From Candidatus Gordonibacter avicola (GTDB taxonomy: Bacteria; Actinomycetota; Coriobacteriia; Coriobacteriales; Eggerthellaceae): a stretch of 64,000 bases of DNA. Shown here in pieces: positions 8,688 through 16,754 of this stretch. The position numbers and the translations under genes are program-made. The stretch's first letter is position 1; each line of letters opens with the position of its first letter. The stretch spans positions 62,001 to 126,000 of the forward strand of contig DXGM01000003.1 in the NCBI GenBank assembly GCA_019113915.1. The letters are read 5' to 3'. The notes under the pieces are model-generated. The model saw only the letters and a list, made by a program, of their open reading frames with translations. It had not been told where the DNA came from and did not search any database.

Positions 8688-10466
8688 ATGAGAAATATCA
8701 ACCTTCGCTTCGTCACGGAAACCTACGACGAGGACGGCTTGCTGACCGATTTTGCCGTCAACTGCCCCGAGAACTTCAACTTCGGCTACGACGTGGTGGA
8801 TGACATTGCCGTGAACGACCCCGATCGGCGCGCCATGGTGTGGTGCAACCCCGAAGGCGAAGAGCACGTGTTTACGTTTGCCGACGTGAAAACGTGGTCC
8901 GACAAGACGGCGAACTTCCTGGCCGCGCAGGGCATCGGTCGCGGCGACATGGTCATGGTTATTCTGCGCCGCCACTACCAGTTCTGGTTTGTGGCCACAG
9001 CGCTGGCGAAGCTGGGCGCGGTCATGGTGCCCGCCACGTTTATGCTAAAAGAGCACGACCTGGAGTATCGCCTGAACGGGGCCTCGGTGAAGGCTATCAT
9101 TGCCACCTCGCTCGGCGACATCGCACAGGTGGTGGACAACGTGGCTGACGCGTGCCCGACGCTTACCTGCCGCATTCTGGTAAATGGCGCAGGTGGCGGC
9201 CTCACGCCGGAGGATGCGGAGGGCAACCTCGTATTCCCCGATGACGGGCTGCCGTTGGGCGCGGCGCTTTCCGGCCCGGACGGTATTTGCGCCGCACCGA
9301 TTGAGCGTGCAGGGTGGCTCGATTTCAACACGGGCGTGCGCGCTGCCTCGGCCGACTTCGCGCGCGTGGACACGCTGGCCGCCGACCCCATGCTCATGTA
9401 CTTCTCGTCCGGCACCTCGGGTAACCCCAAGATGGTGCTGCACGATTCCGAATACGCCATTGCGCACCTGGTCACGGCCAAGCACTGGCACAACGTGAAC
9501 CCCGACGGCCTGCACTTCACCATCGCCGATACGGGCTGGGGCAAGGCCGTGTGGGGCAAATACTATGGCCAGTGGCTCATGGAAGCGTGCGTGTTTACGT
9601 ACGACTTCGACCGCTTCCACCCCTCCGAAATTCTTTCGCTCATCGGGAAGTACCGCGTGACCACGCTCTGCTGCCCGCCCACGATGTATCGCATGATGAT
9701 GGCCGAGAACATCGACGCCTACGACCTCACGTCGCTCGTGTACTCCACCACGGCAGGCGAGGCGCTGAACCCGGACTTGTTCGATTTCTGGAAAGAGCAC
9801 ACGGGACTCACCATTTATGAGGGCTTTGGCCAGACCGAGACGCCACTTACCATTGCGAACCTCACGGGCTCCACACCGCGCCCCGGTTCGATGGGTAAGC
9901 CCGTGCCGCTGTACAACGTGGAAATTCAGCGCGCCGACGGCAGCCGCTGCGACACGGGCGAAACGGGCGAGGTGTGCATCGACATCCATCAGAAGGCTGC
10001 CGGTATCATGTTGGAATACTACCGTGACCCGGTGAAAACCGAGGCCGCCATGCACGACGGTTGGTACCACACCGGCGACACAGCCTGGTGTGACGAGGAC
10101 GGCTACTTCTGGTACGTCGGGCGCAACGACGACGTTATCAAGTCGAGCGGCTATCGCATTGGGCCCTTCGAGATTGAAAGCGTGCTGCTGGAACACGAGG
10201 CCGTGCGCGAATGCGCCGTTACGGGCGTGCCCGACCCGGTGCGCGGCAAGGCCGTGAAGGCCACCATCGTACTGGCCGAGGGCTTCGCGGGCACCGATGT
10301 GCTCACTAAAGAGCTCCAGACCTGGGTGAAGAAGCGAACGGCACCCTATAAATACCCGCGCATTGTGGAGTACGTGGACGCCCTGCCCAAAACCGTGAAC
10401 GGCAAGATTCGCCGCGCCGCTATCCGCGAGGTGGACGAAGCAGAAGCTCCGGAGGGCTTGGTGTGA
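8688..10466 (+). CDS. AMP-forming acyl-CoA synthetase (copy 1)
   Basis: A 592-residue member of the ANL adenylating superfamily, activating a carboxylic acid to its acyl-AMP and then acyl-CoA. The AMP-binding loop is YFSSGTSGNPK near residue 240. The YEGFGQTE motif is near 378, YHTGDTAW near 460 and GRNDDVIKSSGYRIGP near 480. The catalytic lysine motif KTVNGKIRR lies near the C-terminus. The start is the ATG at 8688 (MRNINLRFV); a TTG 8 codons earlier is less likely. The sequence resembles the medium-chain/aryl acyl-CoA ligase branch more than acetyl-CoA synthetase, but the substrate cannot be read from the sequence. It is coupled to the next gene by an overlap and follows the XRE-cupin regulator. 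Confidence 0.88.
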   Translation: MRNINLRFVTETYDEDGLLTDFAVNCPENFNFGYDVVDDIAVNDPDRRAMVWCNPEGEEHVFTFADVKTWSDKTANFLAAQGIGRGDMVMVILRRHYQFWFVATALAKLGAVMVPATFMLKEHDLEYRLNGASVKAIIATSLGDIAQVVDNVADACPTLTCRILVNGAGGGLTPEDAEGNLVFPDDGLPLGAALSGPDGICAAPIERAGWLDFNTGVRAASADFARVDTLAADPMLMYFSSGTSGNPKMVLHDSEYAIAHLVTAKHWHNVNPDGLHFTIADTGWGKAVWGKYYGQWLMEACVFTYDFDRFHPSEILSLIGKYRVTTLCCPPTMYRMMMAENIDAYDLTSLVYSTTAGEALNPDLFDFWKEHTGLTIYEGFGQTETPLTIANLTGSTPRPGSMGKPVPLYNVEIQRADGSRCDTGETGEVCIDIHQKAAGIMLEYYRDPVKTEAAMHDGWYHTGDTAWCDEDGYFWYVGRNDDVIKSSGYRIGPFEIESVLLEHEAVRECAVTGVPDPVRGKAVKATIVLAEGFAGTDVLTKELQTWVKKRTAPYKYPRIVEYVDALPKTVNGKIRRAAIREVDEAEAPEGLV

Positions 10467-11341
10467 CGGCGAAGGGCGGCAAGGGCCAGATGAGTGGAGC
10501 TGAGATTGCTCGTTTTTTCTCCAGCGGGCCTTTCGATAGATTGAAGCCTTTGCCCAGTTCAAGACCTCCCATAACACTGACAGCAGTCGTGGTTATTTGC
10601 GGGCATTATGGGGTAGGCAAGACTAATCTCACCCTGAATCTGGCGTTCGATATAGCGACGCGCGGGTTTGCGGTGACTGTCGTTGACCTTGATGTAGTGA
10701 ACCCGTTTTTCCGCTCAAGCGACTATCGCGCACGGCTTGCCGAACACGGTGTGCGCCTCATTGCGCCCGTGTTCGCCGGCACGAACCTCGACGGCCCGAG
10801 TCTGTCGGGAACTATCCTGCCCGCCGTTGAACAGGCACAGCGCTCGTGGTTGCCACTCTCTGCTTCAGTGTGTTCTCCCGATGAGCCTGCACCTATCGCA
10901 GAACGGCAAAAAAGAGAAGTGCTTATCATCGACGCGGGTGGCGATGATGTGGGCGCGACGGCGCTTGGTCGCTTCGCCAATACGGTGGCAGCCGGGCCCT
11001 ACGAGATGCTGTACGTGGTAAACCGCAGTCGCAATCTCACGCAGGAGCCGGCGGAAGCAGCCGCCATCCTGCACGAAATTGAGGCGAAGTGCCACCTGCG
11101 TGCAACCGGCATTGTGAACAACACGCACCTTCAGGATGACACCGACGGCGACGCTATTGCGCAAGGCATTCCCTTTGCTGAAGCTGTGGCGCAGGCGTGT
11201 GAGCTTCCCCTTGTGTGCACGACGGTGCCCGCCAGCGGCCTCGCGCAGGTCACCGACCGGGAAATCGCCCGCGTTGCGCCGAATGAGGGGGCCTGCGCGC
11301 TCTATCCTGTGCAAGTATATGTAAGAACTCCCTGGCAATAA
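10463..11341 (+). CDS. MinD/CobQ-like P-loop NTPase
   Basis: A 292-residue protein starting at a GTG that overlaps the TGA of the synthetase, with GGAGGG 6 bases upstream, so the two are translationally coupled. The deviant-type P-loop GHYGVGKTN covers residues 47-55, after a non-conserved 40-residue leader. VVDLDVVNPFF resembles the switch region of MinD/CobQ/CobB-type ATPases, and LIIDAGGDD follows as Walker B. No membrane segment or Fe-S motif is seen. It sits between an acyl-CoA synthetase and the ferredoxin-oxidoreductase genes. A role in cofactor or Fe-S maturation of the oxidoreductase is a guess from position only. Not recognised as a named gene. Confidence 0.75.
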   Translation: MTAKGGKGQMSGAEIARFFSSGPFDRLKPLPSSRPPITLTAVVVICGHYGVGKTNLTLNLAFDIATRGFAVTVVDLDVVNPFFRSSDYRARLAEHGVRLIAPVFAGTNLDGPSLSGTILPAVEQAQRSWLPLSASVCSPDEPAPIAERQKREVLIIDAGGDDVGATALGRFANTVAAGPYEMLYVVNRSRNLTQEPAEAAAILHEIEAKCHLRATGIVNNTHLQDDTDGDAIAQGIPFAEAVAQACELPLVCTTVPASGLAQVTDREIARVAPNEGACALYPVQVYVRTPWQ

Positions 11342-11344
11342 GAC

Positions 11345-11395
11345 TGAGAGCGCACCGGACCCCGTGAGGGTTACCCTGTGTGTCTGGACGAGATA
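11345..11395 (+). promoter_or_regulatory. Structured leader hairpin before the oxidoreductase operon
   Basis: In the 67-base gap, GCGCAC pairs with GUGUGU and an inner GACCC/GGGUU stem closes a CGUGA loop, giving a two-tier hairpin. CUGAGAG precedes it. The motif recalls parts of a TPP aptamer but the rest of that consensus is absent, so only a hairpin is claimed. Confidence 0.3.
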
Positions 11396-11408
11396 AGAGA
11401 GGCGAATC

Positions 11409-11615
11409 ATGGCGAGCATTAGCGTAGACGACTTCTTCTGCAAGGGGTGCGGCCTGTGTGTCGACGCGTGCCCCGAGCATATCATGGCGCTCGACCACGA
11501 CAAGATTACCGCGAAGGGCTATCACCCCGCGTACTGCACCGACCTGGATGCATGCACGGGCTGCGCGTCCTGCGCGACGATGTGCCCCGACGTGGCCATC
11601 ACGGTGGAAAGGTAG
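11409..11615 (+). CDS. 2-oxoacid:ferredoxin oxidoreductase delta subunit, 2[4Fe-4S] ferredoxin
   Basis: A 68-residue ferredoxin with two complete cluster motifs, CKGCGLCVDACP and CTGCASCATMCP, as in the KorD/VorC-type delta subunits that pass electrons from the thiamine centre to free ferredoxin. It has AGAGAGG before the ATG at 11409. It is first of four genes in the order ferredoxin, alpha, beta, gamma, with gaps of 3-6 bases or overlaps, so it is clearly one operon and one enzyme. No loss of cysteines is seen. Confidence 0.9.
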   Translation: MASISVDDFFCKGCGLCVDACPEHIMALDHDKITAKGYHPAYCTDLDACTGCASCATMCPDVAITVER

Positions 11616-11621
11616 GACGGC

Positions 11622-12695
11622 ATGGCAGAGAAAGTGCTCATGAAGGGCAACGAGGCCCTGGCGGAAGCTGCGCTGCGCGCGGGCTGCCGCTTCTTCTTTG
11701 GTTACCCCATCACGCCGCAGACCGAACTTGCGGCGTACATGTCCAAGCGCATGCCGAAGGTGGGTGGCACGTACTTGCAGGCCGAAAGCGAGATTGCGGC
11801 CATCAACATGGTGTACGGTGCGGCGGCGGCGGGCGCGCGTGTCATGACGTCGTCTTCCTCGCCGGGCATTTCGCTCAAGGGCGAAGGCATTTCCTACATG
11901 GCCGGCGCCGACTTGCCGGGCGTTATTATCAACGTGCAGCGCGGCGGCCCTGGCCTTGGCGGCATTCAGCCGTCGCAGGCCGACTACTGGCAGGCCACGC
12001 GCGCACTCGGTCACGGCGACTTCCGCGTGGTGGTGTACGCACCCTCCACGGTGCAGGAAATGGCCGACTACGTGTACACGGCCTTCGACGTGGCCGACAA
12101 GTACCGCACGCCCGTCATGATTCTGGCCGACGGCATGCTGGGCCAGATGATGGAACCCGTGGTCATGCCCGAGCCGCGCGACGAGCAGATCGAGAAGCCG
12201 TGGGCCACCACCGGCCACAAACACCAGCGCGCCCACAACGTGGTGAACTCGCTGTATCTGACCGCTGACGAGCTGGAACGCCTCAACATCGAGCGCTACG
12301 AGCGCTATGCAACCATCGAGCGCGAAGAGCAGCGTGCTGAAACCTTCCTCGTTGACGACGCCGATATCGTGGTGGTGGCATTTGGCGCGAGCGCCCGCGT
12401 GGCGCGCTCGGCCGTGGTTGCCGCCCGCGAGAAGGGCGTGAAGGCGGGCCTCATTCGCCCGATTACCCTCTGGCCGTTCCCGACGGATGCGATTGAGGCC
12501 GTGGTGCCCACCGCACAAGCGTTCCTTTCCGTTGAGATGAACATGGGCCAGATGGTGGACGACGTGCGCCTGACCGTGGCGGGCCGTCGCCCCGTGGAAT
12601 TCTTCGGCCGCACCGGTGGCGTTATCCCGACGCCGGTTGAAGTGCTGGTCAAGCTTGAGGACATGAACGAAACCATCGCGAAAGGAGGGGAGTAG
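11622..12695 (+). CDS. 2-oxoacid:ferredoxin oxidoreductase alpha subunit (VorB/KorA-like)
   Basis: A 357-residue alpha subunit. It opens with MKGNEALAEAALRAGCRFFFG and the family signature GYPITPQTEL, then carries ESEIAAINMVYGAAAAGAR and SSPGISLKGEG. These are typical of the pyrimidine-binding domain of thiamine-dependent ferredoxin oxidoreductases. The C-terminal transketolase-like domain starts near residue 245 (DIVVVAFGASARVAR). The sequence style is closest to VorB (branched-chain 2-oxoacid) or KorA (2-oxoglutarate), and I cannot separate these by eye. The complex converts a 2-oxoacid plus CoA to acyl-CoA, CO2 and reduced ferredoxin, or the reverse in anaerobes. Confidence 0.88.
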   Translation: MAEKVLMKGNEALAEAALRAGCRFFFGYPITPQTELAAYMSKRMPKVGGTYLQAESEIAAINMVYGAAAAGARVMTSSSSPGISLKGEGISYMAGADLPGVIINVQRGGPGLGGIQPSQADYWQATRALGHGDFRVVVYAPSTVQEMADYVYTAFDVADKYRTPVMILADGMLGQMMEPVVMPEPRDEQIEKPWATTGHKHQRAHNVVNSLYLTADELERLNIERYERYATIEREEQRAETFLVDDADIVVVAFGASARVARSAVVAAREKGVKAGLIRPITLWPFPTDAIEAVVPTAQAFLSVEMNMGQMVDDVRLTVAGRRPVEFFGRTGGVIPTPVEVLVKLEDMNETIAKGGE

Positions 12696-12698
12696 ACC

Positions 12699-13547
12699 AT
12701 GGCTGAAAAGGAAACGAAGGTTGTGTTCGAGCGCCCCCATGCGCTGTTGCCTGTTGTGACAAACTACTGCCCCGGCTGTTCGCATGGTATTGTGAACCGT
12801 CTGGTGGCCGAATGCCTCGATGAGCTGGACGTGGAAGGCGACGCCATCGGCGTTGCGCCCGTGGGCTGCTCGGTTATGGCGTACGACTTCTTCGGCTGCG
12901 ACATGATTGAGGCCGCGCACGGCCGCGCCCCGGCGGTGGCCACCGCGGTGAAGCGTGTGCATCCCGATGGTGTCGTGTTCGCCTACCAGGGTGACGGCGA
13001 CCTCGCCTCCATCGGTATGGCCGAGACCATTCACGCCGCCACGCGCGGTGAGCATATCACGGTCATCTTCATCAACAACGCTATCTACGGCATGACGGGC
13101 GGCCAGATGGCTCCCACCAGCCTGCCGAACCAGGTGACGCAAACCTCGCCCTACGGCCGCGACACGGCTCAGGCGGGTTTCCCCATTCGCGTGTGTGAGC
13201 TGCTGAGTTCGCTTGATGGCGTAGCGTACCTGGAGCGCGTGACCGTGGACAGCCCGCGCAATGTGCGCAAGGCGAAAAAAGCCATCAAGAAGGCGTTCAA
13301 GAATCAGATTGACGGCGTGGGCTACTCGCTTGTTGAAGTGGTGGCAACGTGCCCCACAAACTGGGGTTTGACACCGCAAGACTCGTTTGAGTGGATGCGC
13401 ACCAACATGCTTCCGTACTATCCGCTGGGCGTGTACAAAGACGTGGTGGCCGATGGCTTTGTGAATGCGGCGGAAGCTGCTGCGGCGCGTGCGGCCGACT
13501 GCCCTATTGCGAACCCTGCTCCGCAGACGGAAGGGAGTGCGCAATGA
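12699..13547 (+). CDS. 2-oxoacid:ferredoxin oxidoreductase beta subunit (TPP-binding)
   Basis: A 282-residue beta subunit that binds thiamine diphosphate. It has CPGCSHGIVNRL near the N-terminus, the TPP/Mg motif GDGDLASIGMAETIHAA with the following INNAIYGMTGGQM, and a C-terminal helical tail. This subunit class lacks the fused Fe-S domain of pyruvate:ferredoxin oxidoreductase; the CxxC of CPGC is one cluster ligand pair, as in KorB. It starts at the ATG at 12699, 3 bases after the alpha stop with AGGAGGGG upstream, and overlaps the gamma gene by four bases. It is complete. Confidence 0.9.
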   Translation: MAEKETKVVFERPHALLPVVTNYCPGCSHGIVNRLVAECLDELDVEGDAIGVAPVGCSVMAYDFFGCDMIEAAHGRAPAVATAVKRVHPDGVVFAYQGDGDLASIGMAETIHAATRGEHITVIFINNAIYGMTGGQMAPTSLPNQVTQTSPYGRDTAQAGFPIRVCELLSSLDGVAYLERVTVDSPRNVRKAKKAIKKAFKNQIDGVGYSLVEVVATCPTNWGLTPQDSFEWMRTNMLPYYPLGVYKDVVADGFVNAAEAAAARAADCPIANPAPQTEGSAQ

Positions 13548-14080
13548 GCTGCAACCTGAACATTGTGCTCGCAGGCTTCGGCGGCCAAGGTGTGCTGTTC
13601 GCCGGCAAGCTGATTGCCTACGCCGGCCTCATTGAGGACCGTGAGGTGTCGTGGCTGCCCTCGTACGGCCCTGAGATGCGCGGCGGCACCGCCAACTGCA
13701 GCGTGTGCCTGTCGGACGACCCTATCGGCAGCCCGCTGGTGCTGGCGCCGAATGCACTCGTGGCTATGAACCAGCCTTCGCTCGACAAGTTCGAGCATAG
13801 CGTGGCTGAAGGCGGCGTTGTGGTGGCCGATTCCACGCTCATCCTGAACATTCCGGAGATCCCCGGCGTGAAGATGTGCGCCATTCCCGCCACCGCGCTG
13901 GCCGAAGAGGCGGGTTTCAAGAAGCTCGCGAACATCATCATGGCCGGCAAGCTGTACGCCGAGACGCACTTCTGCGAAGAAGAAACCCTCTGGAAAGCCA
14001 TGGAGAAATGCGTCCCCGCCAGCAAAGCCGCCATGCTCGAGATGAACAAGAAGGCCCTACAGATTGGCATGAACGCGTAA
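13544..14080 (+). CDS. 2-oxoacid:ferredoxin oxidoreductase gamma subunit
   Basis: A 178-residue gamma subunit, the CoA-binding side of the complex. It starts with NIVLAGFGGQGVLFAGKL, the diagnostic gamma-family motif, then SWLPSYGPEMRGGTANC and a regular alpha/beta pattern. The ATG at 13544 overlaps the beta stop (ATGA), proving coupled translation; a longer frame from 13391 is a read-through artefact. It is the last gene of the operon. Just after its stop lies a short palindromic repeat and then the second XRE-cupin regulator. Confidence 0.9.
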   Translation: MSCNLNIVLAGFGGQGVLFAGKLIAYAGLIEDREVSWLPSYGPEMRGGTANCSVCLSDDPIGSPLVLAPNALVAMNQPSLDKFEHSVAEGGVVVADSTLILNIPEIPGVKMCAIPATALAEEAGFKKLANIIMAGKLYAETHFCEEETLWKAMEKCVPASKAAMLEMNKKALQIGMNA

Positions 14081-14086
14081 CCCCTT

Positions 14087-14171
14087 GTCATCCTGAGCGG
14101 AGGCGCGAAGCGCCGGAGTCGCGACGCGAAGCTAGTCCCGCAGGGGAAGGATCCCGAGCGGCGACAGCAGG
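14087..14171 (+). repeat. Interspersed repeat family 1, copy A
   Basis: Begins GTCATCCTGAGCGGAGGCGC and contains GCTAGTCCCGCAGGGGAAGG followed by ATCCCGAGCGG. The same blocks occur at 41015-41160 (both orientations), 41416-41472 and 45186-45304. Intergenic; no coding capacity. Confidence 0.8.
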
Positions 14172-14223
14172 AAAAGTTGCGAGTTTTTGTTTGGGAGACC
14201 GTGTGATTGATGAAAGGAACTTC

Positions 14224-14775
14224 ATGGTAGCTGAATTGGCCGAGATTGGCCTGCGTATAAAAGGCCTCCGCGAGGCGTGCGATGTCACGCGCGAAGAAAT
14301 GGCGGCCGAACTTGAGGTACCCTTGGAGACGTATGTCCGCTGGGAAGAGACGGGTGACGATGTGCCCATCTCCGCCATTTATCACATGGCACACCACTTC
14401 GGTGTCGAGTTCACCGAGATTCTTACCGGTACGGCGGCAAAACTCAACACCTATCAGGTGGTAAAGAACGGCGAAGGTCGCGAGGTGGACCGCTACCCCG
14501 GCTATCACTTCGAAGACCTCGCATGGCGCTACACCGGCAAGATTATGCAGCCGCTTCTGGTGGTGCTTGACCCCTCCGATGAACCTGCGAAACTGGTGAC
14601 GCACACCGGGCAGGAGTTCAACTTGGTGCTTGAGGGTACTGTAGTGGTGACCTGGTGTGATAAGGAGTTTGAACTGAATGCGGGCGATAGCATTTACTTC
14701 AACCCGGAGTATCCGCATGGACAGCGCTGTGGGGGAGACGTACCTGCCAAGTTCGTCACCATTATTGCTGAATGA
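14224..14775 (+). CDS. XRE-family regulator with C-terminal cupin domain (copy 2)
   Basis: A 183-residue paralogue of the 8007-8588 regulator: HTH at about residues 5-60 (IKGLREACDVTREEMAAEL) and cupin at about 105-180 (HTGQEFNLVLEGTVVVTW, LNAGDSIYFNPEYPHGQ). The barrel keeps an HxxxxHG-like end (YPHGQ), but metal ligands are not certain. I choose the ATG at 14224, with AAAGGA 6 bases upstream; an in-frame GTG at 14203 is possible. It lies between repeat copy A and a 115-base hairpin, with the second synthetase following. The same regulator-ligase order as copy 1 suggests local control of the acid-activating enzyme. Confidence 0.87.
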   Translation: MVAELAEIGLRIKGLREACDVTREEMAAELEVPLETYVRWEETGDDVPISAIYHMAHHFGVEFTEILTGTAAKLNTYQVVKNGEGREVDRYPGYHFEDLAWRYTGKIMQPLLVVLDPSDEPAKLVTHTGQEFNLVLEGTVVVTWCDKEFELNAGDSIYFNPEYPHGQRCGGDVPAKFVTIIAE

Positions 14776-14785
14776 CCTGCGGGAC

Positions 14786-14900
14786 GAGCATGGCGGGTGA
14801 GGAACGCCGTGCTCGGGCAGTCCTGAGCTCGCACGAAACGTCCGTCGGACGTTTCGGCTCGTGCGGAATCTGCGCGCGGCGTCCCTCACCCGCCATGCTC
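14786..14900. repeat. Large nested inverted repeat (about 115 bases)
   Basis: Outer arms of 24 bases (14786-14809 starting GAGCATGGCGGGTGAGG; 14877-14900 ending CCGCCATGCTC) match at 23 positions. An inner stem pairs ACGAAACGTCC (14833-14843) with GGACGTTTCG (14847-14856). It lies between the second regulator and its synthetase. It may be a REP/MITE-like element or a processed RNA hairpin. Confidence 0.75.
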
Positions 14901-14981
14901 TGCACTTTGTTGGTGGCGAACTTGTCATTAACAACCTGATGAGAAGTTCAACCTGTGAGATAGAGAGAAAGAACGCGACCA

Positions 14982-16655
14982 GTGAACTACATCCTGAATA
15001 AGTATTGTCCCCGCATTGATTTCGACTCATACGAGGACTTCTACGAGAACTTCCAGATCAACGTGCCTGAGGCGTTTAACTTTGGGTTTGACGTGGTGGA
15101 CGAGTGGGCGCGCGTCGAGCCGGAGAAGCGTGCGCTGGTGTGGTGCGATGACCACGACGGCGAGCGTACGTTTACGTTCACCGACCTGTCTCGCTTGTCG
15201 AACCAGGCGGCTAATGCTTTCCGTAAGCTGGGCATCGGCAAGGGTGACGTGGTCATGATGATTTTGCGTCGTCGCTGGGAGTATTGGGTGTGTGCGGTGG
15301 CGCTTTGCAAGCTGGGAGCCACCATTATTCCGGCGTCGTTGCAGCTCACGAAGAAGGACATCGCGTATCGCGCCAACTCCGCACAGGTGAAGATGATGGT
15401 GTGCGTGAATGACGACTACGTGTGTGGGCAGACTGAAGAGGCGCTGCCCGAGTCGCCCTCCATTGAGAACCGCATCATTGTGGCGGGGGAGCGCGCGGGA
15501 TGGACGCCGTTTGATGAGTTGATTGCGGGCGAGTCTGACGAATTCGAGCGCCCGACGGGTGAGGCGGGTGTCACGTCGAAAGACATCATGCTCATCTACT
15601 TCACTTCCGGCACCACCGGCATGGCGAAGGCGGTGTGCCACAACTTTGCACATCCGCTGGGGCACATCATCACGGCGAAGTATTGGCTGCAGGTGGAGGA
15701 AAACATGCTCCACATGTCTGTGACTGACAGTGGTTGGGCGAAGTTTGGTTGGGGTAAGATCTACGGCCAGTGGATTGCCGGTGCCACCATTTTCGCCTAT
15801 GACATGGACAAATTCGTGCCGACGAAGCTTTTGCAAAAGATTCAGGACTACCAACTGACTACCTTCTGTGCGCCGCCGACGATGTATCGCTTTATGCTGC
15901 AGGAGGACGTGAGCGCCTACGACCTGTCGAGCGTGCACAACTTTGCCACGGCCGGCGAGCCGCTGAATGCCGAGGTTACGCTTGCGTGGGAGCGTCTGAC
16001 CGGCAAGAAGATTCGCGAGGGCTTCGGTCAGACGGAGGGTCCTGTGCTGCTGGCCACGTTCCCGTGGATTGAGCCGCGGCCGGGCTCCATGGGGAAGCCG
16101 TCTCCGCTGCTGAACATCAAGCTGCTGGATGACGACGGTCAGGAAGTGCCCGATGGCGAAGAGGGCGCCATTTGCGTAACTGGTCTCAAAGAGGCCTACC
16201 CGCCAGGTCTGTTTGTGGGCTACTACCAGGACGAAGAGCGCACGCGTGAGGCTGTGGGTGGGGAGTACTACAACCTGCACGACATGGCGTGGCGCGACTC
16301 GGATGGCTACTGCTTCTTCGTGGGTCGCAACGACGACGTCATCAAGTGCTCGGGCTATCGCATCGGCCCCTTCGAGGTGGAAAGTGCGCTCATCGAGCAC
16401 CCCGCCGTCGTGGAATGCGCCGTCACCGCCGCACCCGACCCCATCCGTGGCAAGGTGGTCAAAGCCACCGTCGTGCTGGCAAAAGGCTGGGAACCCTCCG
16501 ATGAACTGGTGAAAGAGCTTCAGAACCACGTAAAGAAGACGACCGCGCCCTACAAGTACCCGCGCGTTGTCGAATTCACCGACGAACTCCCCAAAACCAT
16601 CGGCGGCAAAATCAAACGCAAACTAATCCGCACCAACGACGGCATCAAAGATTAG
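14982..16655 (+). CDS. AMP-forming acyl-CoA synthetase (copy 2)
   Basis: A 557-residue ANL-family ligase, paralogous to the copy at 8688 along its whole length. It has the same opening (NFGFDVVDEW versus NFGYDVVDDI), P-loop YFTSGTTGMAK near residue 207, EGFGQTEG near 345, HDMAWRDSDGY, GRNDDVIKCSGYRIGP, and the catalytic lysine region KTIGGKIKRK. It starts at the GTG at 14982 (MNYILNKYC) with a weak AGAGAAAG upstream. It is shorter than copy 1, mainly in the middle of the N-domain, so the acyl pocket may differ. Substrate unknown. It is followed by a good terminator at 16666. Together with the oxidoreductase it could feed acids into or out of 2-oxoacids (inference). Confidence 0.88.
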   Translation: MNYILNKYCPRIDFDSYEDFYENFQINVPEAFNFGFDVVDEWARVEPEKRALVWCDDHDGERTFTFTDLSRLSNQAANAFRKLGIGKGDVVMMILRRRWEYWVCAVALCKLGATIIPASLQLTKKDIAYRANSAQVKMMVCVNDDYVCGQTEEALPESPSIENRIIVAGERAGWTPFDELIAGESDEFERPTGEAGVTSKDIMLIYFTSGTTGMAKAVCHNFAHPLGHIITAKYWLQVEENMLHMSVTDSGWAKFGWGKIYGQWIAGATIFAYDMDKFVPTKLLQKIQDYQLTTFCAPPTMYRFMLQEDVSAYDLSSVHNFATAGEPLNAEVTLAWERLTGKKIREGFGQTEGPVLLATFPWIEPRPGSMGKPSPLLNIKLLDDDGQEVPDGEEGAICVTGLKEAYPPGLFVGYYQDEERTREAVGGEYYNLHDMAWRDSDGYCFFVGRNDDVIKCSGYRIGPFEVESALIEHPAVVECAVTAAPDPIRGKVVKATVVLAKGWEPSDELVKELQNHVKKTTAPYKYPRVVEFTDELPKTIGGKIKRKLIRTNDGIKD

Positions 16656-16665
16656 CGGCAGGTTC

Positions 16666-16692
16666 AGGGGGCTGTAACAAAAGCCCCCTTTC
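16666..16692 (+). terminator. Terminator after second synthetase
   Basis: GGGGGCT (16667-16673) pairs with AGCCCCC (16682-16688), followed by TTT. A clean 7-bp GC stem. Confidence 0.7.
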
Positions 16693-16754
16693 CGCTGCAC
16701 AAAAGTGTGACGCACTTCACGCTGGCTATTACGCCACGACTTTTCTCGCATCCT
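16692..16754 (+). repeat. Interspersed repeat family 2, copy 1
   Basis: Starts CCGCTGC, then AAAAGTGTGACGCACTTC, then GGCTATTACGCCACGACTTT and CTCGCATCCT. It matches the reverse complement of 58870-58926 over about 55 bases, and the left arm of that element at 58838. Confidence 0.7.

Noticed and set aside
11342-11408. TPP riboswitch before the oxidoreductase operon
   Set aside because: CTGAGA and ACCC are present, but the upstream GGGG pairing partner and the CCTGAT-type segment are missing. Kept only as a hairpin.
11250-13544. 764-codon open frame on the minus strand
   Set aside because: Antisense to the oxidoreductase genes. Its His/Arg/Val-rich composition is typical of high-GC shadow frames and it has no family motif.
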